Shown: piece after piece, positions 56,926 to 64,000 of the stretch
How the letters are laid out: the number at the start of each line of letters is the position of its first letter
Numbering within the stretch: position 1 is the stretch's first letter
Notes under the pieces: model-generated
Database searches by the model: none
The model's input: the letters and a program-made list of their open reading frames with translations, nothing else
What the model was told of the DNA's origin: nothing
Assembly: GCF_029852145.1 (NCBI RefSeq)
Contig: NC_079969.1
Location: 18,967,798-19,031,797 of the forward strand
DNA from: Microplitis mediator
Lineage: Eukaryota; Arthropoda; Insecta; Hymenoptera; Braconidae
Direction: 5' to 3'
DNA length: 64,000 nucleotides
Made by a program: the position numbers and the translations under genes

Positions 56926-58274
56926 ATGGATTAGATCTGACCAGATATAATTATGTTTGGTCAGATCTAATTATATCTGATCAGATCTATTTATATCTGG
57001 TTAGATATGGGATTTGAGATATAATCTGATCTAGTTATATCTGATCAGATCTAAACAGATATAACTATATCTGAATTGAAAAATACATCAGACCTGATCA
57101 GATCTAGTCATATCTGATCAGATCTAAACAGATATAACTATATCTGGATTGAAAAATTCATCAGACATGAACAGATCTAGTCATATCTGATCAGATCTAA
57201 ATAGACATAACTATATCTGGATTGAAAAATTCATCAGACATGAACAGATCTAGTCATATCTGATCAGATCTAAACAGGTATAACTATATCTGAGTTGAAA
57301 AATACATCAGACATGAAAAGGTCTTATCATATCTGGCCAGATCTAAACAGGTATAACTATATCTGAGTTGAAAAATACATCAGACATGAAAAGGTCTTAT
57401 CATATCTGGCCAGATCTAAACAGATATAACTTTATCTGGATTGCAAAATACATCAGACATGAAAAGGTCTTATCATATCTGGCCAGATCTAAACAGATAT
57501 AACTTTATCTGGATTGCGAAATACATTAGACATGAAAAGGTCTTATCATATCTGGCCAGATATAACTATATCGAAGTTGTCAACAACATCAGATTCGATC
57601 AGATCTGATTAAGTAGTTATGCATATATTATAGTAAATCATATAAAGAATGAATAACAATGGGTCTTTAATTCTTTTACCATTTTATTTATTGACAAATA
57701 TATTCCATTACATATTTGTTAAAGATTATAATTGATACATGTAGATATTTTCAACTAGCTTCTATTTAATAATTTTTTTTTTAGTAATTGATCAAGACAG
57801 ATACGCAAAAAGTAAAAAAAAATAGTATTGACTGAATATTGTTCCATAAAAATGTAATTTTTATTGATGTGATTATTTATCTATTATTCCTATAGGAATC
57901 TTTAATATAAGTGTATGTCTAAAAATGTTATCTCAAGCGTAGAATGAGAATAAAAGACATATCTAATCAACAATAATTATCTTTCCTATTCCATAATAGC
58001 ATCTGGATTTTATACATTAACATTTAAAATTTATCTAGGATAATAATTAAAAAAATAGCAACTGAAAGATCTAGGTAGAGATCTGTTTGAATACATCTGT
58101 TCAGATCTAGTTATATCTAGCCATGTCTTGCCAGATAGAAACAATTTAAAAATCTAACCAGATCTGGTCAGATCTAATAAGATTGTTTTTTAGTTATATC
58201 TGGTCAGATCTGGTCAGATCTGAAAAGATTATTTTTTAGTTATATCTGGCCAGATCTAATCCGTTTTTCCCGGG
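56926..58274. mobile_element. 1.35-kb TIR element with 73-bp GATCAGATC-rich tandem repeats
   Basis: The inverted ends are CCCGGGAAAAATGGATTAG and its complement (one mismatch in the first 20 bp). Inside the left end lie about nine tandem units of strict 73-bp spacing (57101, 57174, 57247, 57320 and on). Each holds palindromes such as TGATCAGATCTA and a 20-bp TATATCTG block. Fewer copies lie inside the right end (58060-58260). TA may flank both ends. No transposase is present; the superfamily is unknown. Confidence 0.83.
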
Positions 58275-59227
58275 TAGCATAAACGTTGTTGAAATCCATC
58301 TTAACCGTTGTAAGTATTCAGAGAACACTTATTGCTGCGTCGAATATAATTAATCTATCTCGATCTCTATTATTCATATTAACAATCATTTTGAACAGAA
58401 GTTTAATAGATTATTTTAAATATGAAATAATTGGTGTTATAAGATTATAATGTTTATAGTTTAAAGTTATAAGAATACAATAATTAAAAATAATATTGCA
58501 ACACAACAATAAGTAATAGTAAAGAGTACATAATAATAGTTATGAGTAGTAATACTACCTAATATTAATGATTATGATAGTAATAATAGTATAAAGTAAT
58601 AATAATTATAAGTAATAGAGTAGAAAGTGCTAATGACTTAAATAAACAGTATCTTAAATTAAATTTTTCGTTTTGCCAAACTCTTCCGCTTGAGAGTAGC
58701 ATAATAGAAAGTTTGGCCGAGCGCACATTTTTAAATATTAAATTTAAAACGACAAAAAGTTTGTTCTAATGTGATTTAGGAAAAAAAACACAAGAAATTT
58801 CAAATTTATAATTAATTATATGATATTTTCCATGAATAATTTAAATGTCGGACCATAATAAATATACTAAATGGAAACTTGGTCTCCGAAATCGACGAGG
58901 TTATGTTCTAACCATTTCGCGAAGGATGTTATTGTTGGAAAAAATAGTGCGGTCCACGCTTTTTGAGTTCTTGTTTTAACTGTGCAACATTTTATGTGAA
59001 ATTTTTATTGTTATTTGTATCCATATTGTTAGATAAGTTGAGGAATTATTTTTAACGTTAAATTTTTGCGTGACATCGAACAAGCTATGATGCTGCCCAC
59101 TGAGTCTAATTTGACAAGAAGGGATGTCTATTTACTATCGCCTGGGAGACTTAGTAAATGGATGGGAAATTCAAGATAAAATTATAGAAATTACATTCAT
59201 GCAATGTGGATTTACTAAAAACTTTTT
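58275..59227. other. AT-rich spacer
   Basis: 58480-58630 has loose TAATAGTAAT-type repeats. No gene is recognised. Confidence 0.5.
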
Positions 59228-59392
59228 AACTTCCTGCTAAGAAAATTGTGAATTTTCAAAAATTCGGGAAGTTATTGGTTTCGGTCCGATTTACGAAAAT
59301 CGAATTTTCATCAGATGTCGACGTTTTGAGTTCGTAGGAAGCTATTCTGACTAATTTCGAGATGATGTCCGAGTGTATGTATGTATGTACAC

Positions 59393-60699
59393 TAGGGTGC
59401 TCCGTTTGAAACGAAGATTTTTTTTTTTTCGTTCCCCATCGAAAATCTTGTGCTACATGTAAAAATAAAAATTCAGTGAAATTTTGAGCTCTTAATAACA
59501 ATTTTAAGAACTAGAACAACGTCGTTGAAGTTTTCCCATGCTAAAAGCATATAAATTTTGATTCTTTTCTTTTTATCGAATAAAACTCAGCCCCATATTC
59601 ACGTATCTTATCGGTTCAAAGTTTTCTTGGAAGAGAATTGTATGCTCTTTGAAAAATCCTGTATGTGCTTGGCAGTACCTTCAACTACAGCCCTCGTGAA
59701 AGCCTTGAAAGTCTAATTTCCTACGAAATTAGTGGTTGTTTGTTGTTAACTTGTAAACGGTTGGCTTTTGGGAAAAAAAGTACATGAAATTTTTTGTAGG
59801 AAATTTAGTCTTCGACAAAAAAGTTCTCATAAGTCAAATCTCTAAAATCAATATTTAAAAAGATATATGAACTTTAACTAAGTAAAATTCAAAATTTTAG
59901 CTAAATGTCAAGATTAACGGTTTTATAATTCAAAACCATTACATAAACCACGTTTTTTTTAACATAATCCATCTGTTAGCTCCCAAGGACATCGAAAATT
60001 CGAACGAGATTCTTCAAATCTGTGTTTTAATCATTCAATTTTTCAAAAGAATTGCAATTGAGGTTGGTACTTAAGAACAATTTCGATGAATAATTACGGG
60101 AATTTTATATTTTATACGAATATATATTTATTGATACTTACCATAAGTTAATAACTGAATATATTGTATAGTATAGAACATCGACATTTAGCTAAAATTT
60201 CGAATTTTACTTAGTTAAAGTTCATATATCTTTTTAAATATTGATTTTAGAGATTTGACTTATGAGAACTTTTTTGTCGAAGACTAAATTTCCTACAAAA
60301 AATTTCATGTACTTTTTTTCCCAAAAGTCAACCGTTTACAAGTTAACAACAAAAAACCACTAATTTCGTAGGAAATTAGACTTTCAAGGCTTCCACGAGG
60401 GCTGTAGTTGAAGGTACTGCTAAGCACATACAGGCTTTTTTAAAGAGCATACAATTCTTTTCCAAGAAAACTTTGAACCGATAAGATACGTGAATATGGG
60501 GCTGAGTTTTATTCGATAAAAAGAAAAGAATCAAAATTTACATGCTTTTAGCATGAGAAAACTTTAACGACGTTATTCCAGTTCTTAAAATTGTTATTAA
60601 GAGCTCAAAATTTCACTGAATTTTTATTTTTATATGTAGAACAAGATTTTCGATGGGGAACGAAAAAAAAAAAATCTTCGTTTCAAACAGAGCACCCTA
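59393..60699. mobile_element. hAT-like foldback, 1.3 kb, TSD ATGTACAC
   Basis: The ends are TAGGGTGCTCCG and AGAGCACCCTA. Exact 8-bp duplications ATGTACAC lie at 59385-59392 and 60700-60707. The right-hand duplication includes the first three bases (CAC) of the next element, so this element arrived later. Arms of ~640 bp meet near 60045. There is no transposase. Confidence 0.92.
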
Positions 60700-60704
60700 A
60701 TGTA

Positions 60705-62486
60705 CACTTATCCAAAAAATTAAAAGAACAAGAAAATTTTATAAATTTTTTAGTGATTTTTGGAAGGCTGTATTTTTGTGAAAAATGATCGTATCGAAAA
60801 AATTAAAAAAGCAAATTAAAGCTTGAAATCTCTAGTTTGAAGATCTTTCAGCAAAATTTTTTTTTGAGCCACGGTTTTTGCGGAATAATAAGAAAAAGGT
60901 CGAGACAAAATTTTTCTAAATTTTTTGGTTTCGTTTTTTAGGTCTACGGGGCCGGGAAAAATTTTTTCAACAAAACGAATTCATGGATCGCTTAGAAAAT
61001 TTATTCAGCTACAATTTGCTTTTTTTGTTTCTCTGTACGACAATTTGCTGCTGAGATATCAGCCTTCAAATGAAAAAGGATCCTTTTGTCTTTGATTATT
61101 GATTTCTCAGCAAGAAATGGTTACACAGTAATTTAAAGGGCAGTTTAATAAACTTGAATAAATCCCCTACAAGCTCCATTTTCGATTTTTTCAAAAAAAA
61201 ATTTTCTTTTATCCTTGATATCCATTTGAAAAACCTTTAAAAAATGGCCATTTTCTAGTTTTTTAGTCAACTCATCGCTACTCTGCAAATATTGATAAAA
61301 AAAATAATGTTGCCAGGTAATTTTACAGCTTAATGTACCCTCAAAAACCCTGGAAATTTTCAGATTGATCCATTGAACCGTTTGTCCGGACCGATTGCTC
61401 AAAGTTTTACAAAACAATTAAAGGAACAAGTTTTGTTCCTTAATTTGTGTAATCATTACCAAAATAAAATAATGAATTTTTTTTTTATTTTCTTTCATTT
61501 TTGCGTTAGTTATTCAGTAAATGTAAGGTAAAGAAAAGAAAAAATTTTTTTTCCGAAAAACGAAAAAAAAAATAACCCTCCGAATAAAACGTAAAAAAAT
61601 AAAAATGTGAAAAAATTCTTGTTTGGTCTCGTTTTTTTTTAAATTTTTTTTTTTCCTCTTTACCTTACATTTACTGAATAACTAACGCAAAAATGAAAGA
61701 AAATAAAAAAAAAATTCATTATTTTATTTTGGTAATGATTACACAAATTAAGGAACAAAACTTGTTCCTTTAATTGTTTTGTAAAACTTTGAGCAATCGG
61801 TCCGGACAAACGGTTCATTGGATCAATCTGAAAATTTCCAGGGTTTTTGAGGGTACATTAAGCTGTAAAATTACCTGGCAACATTATTTTTTTTATCAAT
61901 ATTTGCAGAGTAGCGATGAGTCGACTAAAAAACTAGAAAATGGCCATTTTTTAAAGGTTTTTCAAATGGATATCAAGGATAAAAGAAAATTTTTTTTTGA
62001 AAAAATCGAAAATGGAGCTTGTAGGGGATTTATTCAAGTTTATTAAACTGCCCTTTAAATTACTGTGTAACCATTTCTTGCTGAGATATCAATAATCAAA
62101 GACAAAAGGATCCTTTTTCATTTGAAGGCTGATATCTCAGCAGCAAATTGTCGTACAGAGAAACAAAAAAAGCAAATTGTAGCTGAATAAATTTCCTAAA
62201 CAAGCCATGAATTCGTTTTTTTGAAAAAATTTTTCCCGGCCCCGTAGACCTAGAAAACGAAACCAAAAAATTTAGAAAAATTTTGTCTTGACCTTTTTCT
62301 TATGATTCCGCAAAAACCGTGGCTCAAAAAAAAATTTTGCTGAAAGATCTTTAAACTAGAGATTTCAAGCTTCAATTTGCTTTTTTAATTTTTTCGATAC
62401 GATCATTTTTCACAAAAATACAGCCTTCCAAAAATCACTAAAAAATTTATAAAATTTTCTTGTTCCTTTAATTTTTTGGATAAGTG
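60705..62486. mobile_element. Tc1/mariner-like foldback, 1.8 kb, TSD TA
   Basis: The ends are CACTTATCCAAAAAATTAAA and its complement, flanked by TA (60703-60704, 62487-62488). Near-perfect arms meet near 61590. Mirrored 90-codon frames at 61145-61417 and 61774-62046 are nearly identical because they are the same arm read from each side. No transposase motif is present. Related copies are at 47394-48940 and 53920-54690. Confidence 0.9.
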
Positions 62487-63118
62487 TATGTACGTACGTA
62501 CATATGTAAATACCTGTATCTTTGGAACGGAGGAACCGATTTTGAAATTTAAGGTGTCATTCAACGCGGCTTGTCAATATCTTGAAGTTGTAAGAAAATT
62601 GAGCTTGATCGGTAGGGCTCGTTCAGAGATATTCCAAAAATAAAATTTTTTAAAAAATGTTTTTGGATAACTTTTAATGTGCTCGACGGATTGATTCCAA
62701 AATGGACTGGGCTCTGGAGCTTTATAAGCCGCGTCGAATGCCACCTCAACCATCACAATCGGTTCATTCGTTCAAGAGAAACCGTTGTCGAAAGAATTAA
62801 AAAAAAAAAATTTTTTTTATTTTTCTGAAATATCTCAAAAACGACTCGATAAATCGAATTCAAAATTTGATCAGCTTTAGAACTTGATAAAACGCGTCGA
62901 TTGCCACCTCAACCGTCTCAATCGGTTTATTTGTTTGAGAGATATCGTTGGAGAAAAAATGGTAAAAAACATTTTTTTTCGAAAACAACAGCATACAAAC
63001 GTATTTTCGAGCTCGAAGAGCTCGAAAATGTATTCACAATAATGTTTTTGAGGTTCTTGAGCTCGAAAACAGCGGGAAGTTTTGGGGCTGGCTCGCAGGG
63101 TCAACTGACAGACCGATT

Positions 63119-64000
63119 TTTTTGTATGAATAGACATGTCCTAAATTAATCACGTAAATCATTTACCGTAATACGCTAGTGTATGCAAATGTTAGGCTTT
63201 GATGTAAATTTACTGTAATTCACAGTAATAGTATTACTTTTAATAAAGAACCAGAATTTTGTTGTTAATGATCGCACAAATAGTTATCGTATTATTATCG
63301 TAGTTCTACCGTAAATTTACTGTAATCGTACAGTCATGATACGGTAGGGTTACACTAGAACTACAATAAAGTTACGGTAGGATTTCAGCAGGACTACGGC
63401 AAATTACGGTCAGTTACCGTATAGTACCCTAGTACTGTAATATATGCTAATTTATCATTATTCTTCCATAATATTGGGCCTATTAGAGTACAAAAAAAAA
63501 CATCTTTACTTGCGATCAAATGATTCGAGTCTGACGAAACCATGTGCAGAAAAAAATAAATGATTGAGATAAAAATTTATCTCATGGAAATGCACAAAAA
63601 TATCCGCAGAATATATGTTCAAACTCTTTAAGCTCGACAACCCCTTCTAGTACTCTTATACTTTTAAGCTCTTCGAGTTGTGTTAATCATGAAGAATTCG
63701 AGGAATTACAATTAATCAATAAAAATCGTTTTTTATAGTTTTGCTTACGCTTATTCTGGATAAATTTGATTTTTTTGGACAGAAATTGATAGAAATAATA
63801 GAGATAGAGACTGATGTTGACTTTAAATTTAACCAGCAATTAAGAATATAAAACATACAAAAAAAATTTCAGAATCAGTGATATTTAAAATTTTTTGATA
63901 ATGATATTATCTAAACTCACGAACTAATTGCTATAATTTATGTAGCAATCATCAAATACTATAGAAGCAAAGAGTCGGTATAAGTTTTAGAACATATGAT
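63119..64000. other. End of window: ACAGTAATTT-type motif cluster, then nothing recognised
   Basis: 63150-63440 has loose copies of CTGTAATT/ACAGTAAT/ACGGTA motifs, like the subterminal arrays of the 40601-42498 element; it may be one end of a related element. 63450-64000 shows no gene. Confidence 0.5.

Larger units (their letters stand above)
59228..63118 (+). repeat. Repeat family D, full copy split by two foldbacks
   Basis: The 5' part 59228-59392 matches 17490-17650 and the 3' part 62487-63118 matches 17650-18292. The gap is filled by the hAT-like element 59393-60699 and the TA-flanked element 60705-62486. Together the two parts reconstitute the ~800-bp unit. Confidence 0.85.

Noticed and set aside
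62487..63149. Frames of 60-86 codons in repeat family D
   Set aside because: The corresponding positions in the 17004-18292 copies do not preserve the frames.

Overview
The window looks like an insect nuclear genome, most likely a parasitoid wasp or similar hymenopteran. It is strongly AT-rich and has long (AT)n microsatellites and arthropod-type transposable elements. I see no intact host protein gene, no rRNA, no functional tRNA and no CRISPR. Almost everything I can name is transposable-element (TE) sequence, much of it nested, and the longer gene-like frames belong to one Polinton/Maverick remnant and two Ty3/Gypsy retrotransposons. The species is an inference; the TE assignments rest on motifs, terminal repeats and target-site duplications (TSDs) read directly.

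Layout. 340-4455: three diverged copies of a ~1.2-kb tandem unit, the third split by a hAT-like foldback (3124-3949). 4456-6570: nothing recognised. 6570-7500: short tandem array split by a solo LTR (6749-7387). 7606-8641: second solo LTR family. 8950-12450: Polinton/Maverick remnant (integrase, collagen-like protein, DUF8207-like protein, packaging ATPase, pVI-like protein), carrying in-frame stops. 12671-18924: a 6.25-kb TA-flanked element holding a solo LTR, a 1.6-kb foldback, a tRNA-like SINE head and two copies of a dispersed repeat. 18968-20004: solo LTR with TSD CATTA, sitting in a ~0.5-kb tandem unit. 21971-23840: large foldback. 24812-28010: decayed + strand Gypsy with a 45-bp minisatellite upstream. 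28590-37804: - strand Gypsy (gag, protease, RT, RNase H, integrase, an extra Cys-rich ORF), its pol split by a 1.6-kb solo LTR. 37807-40440: small palindromes and a second LTR copy, itself split by a solo LTR. 40601-42498: terminal-inverted-repeat element with dense subterminal motif arrays. 44672-46730: LTR-like or promoter-bearing region with repeated hairpin motifs. 47394-51278 and 53054-62486: a run of foldback elements, several nested in one another. 63120-64000: little recognised.

The main theme is genome structure rather than a pathway. About fifteen long inverted-repeat (foldback) elements of 0.17-1.9 kb lie in 64 kb. Exact TSDs allow the insertion order to be read in several places. 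The Polinton and Gypsy remnants are decayed mainly by premature stops and insertions rather than wholesale frame loss.
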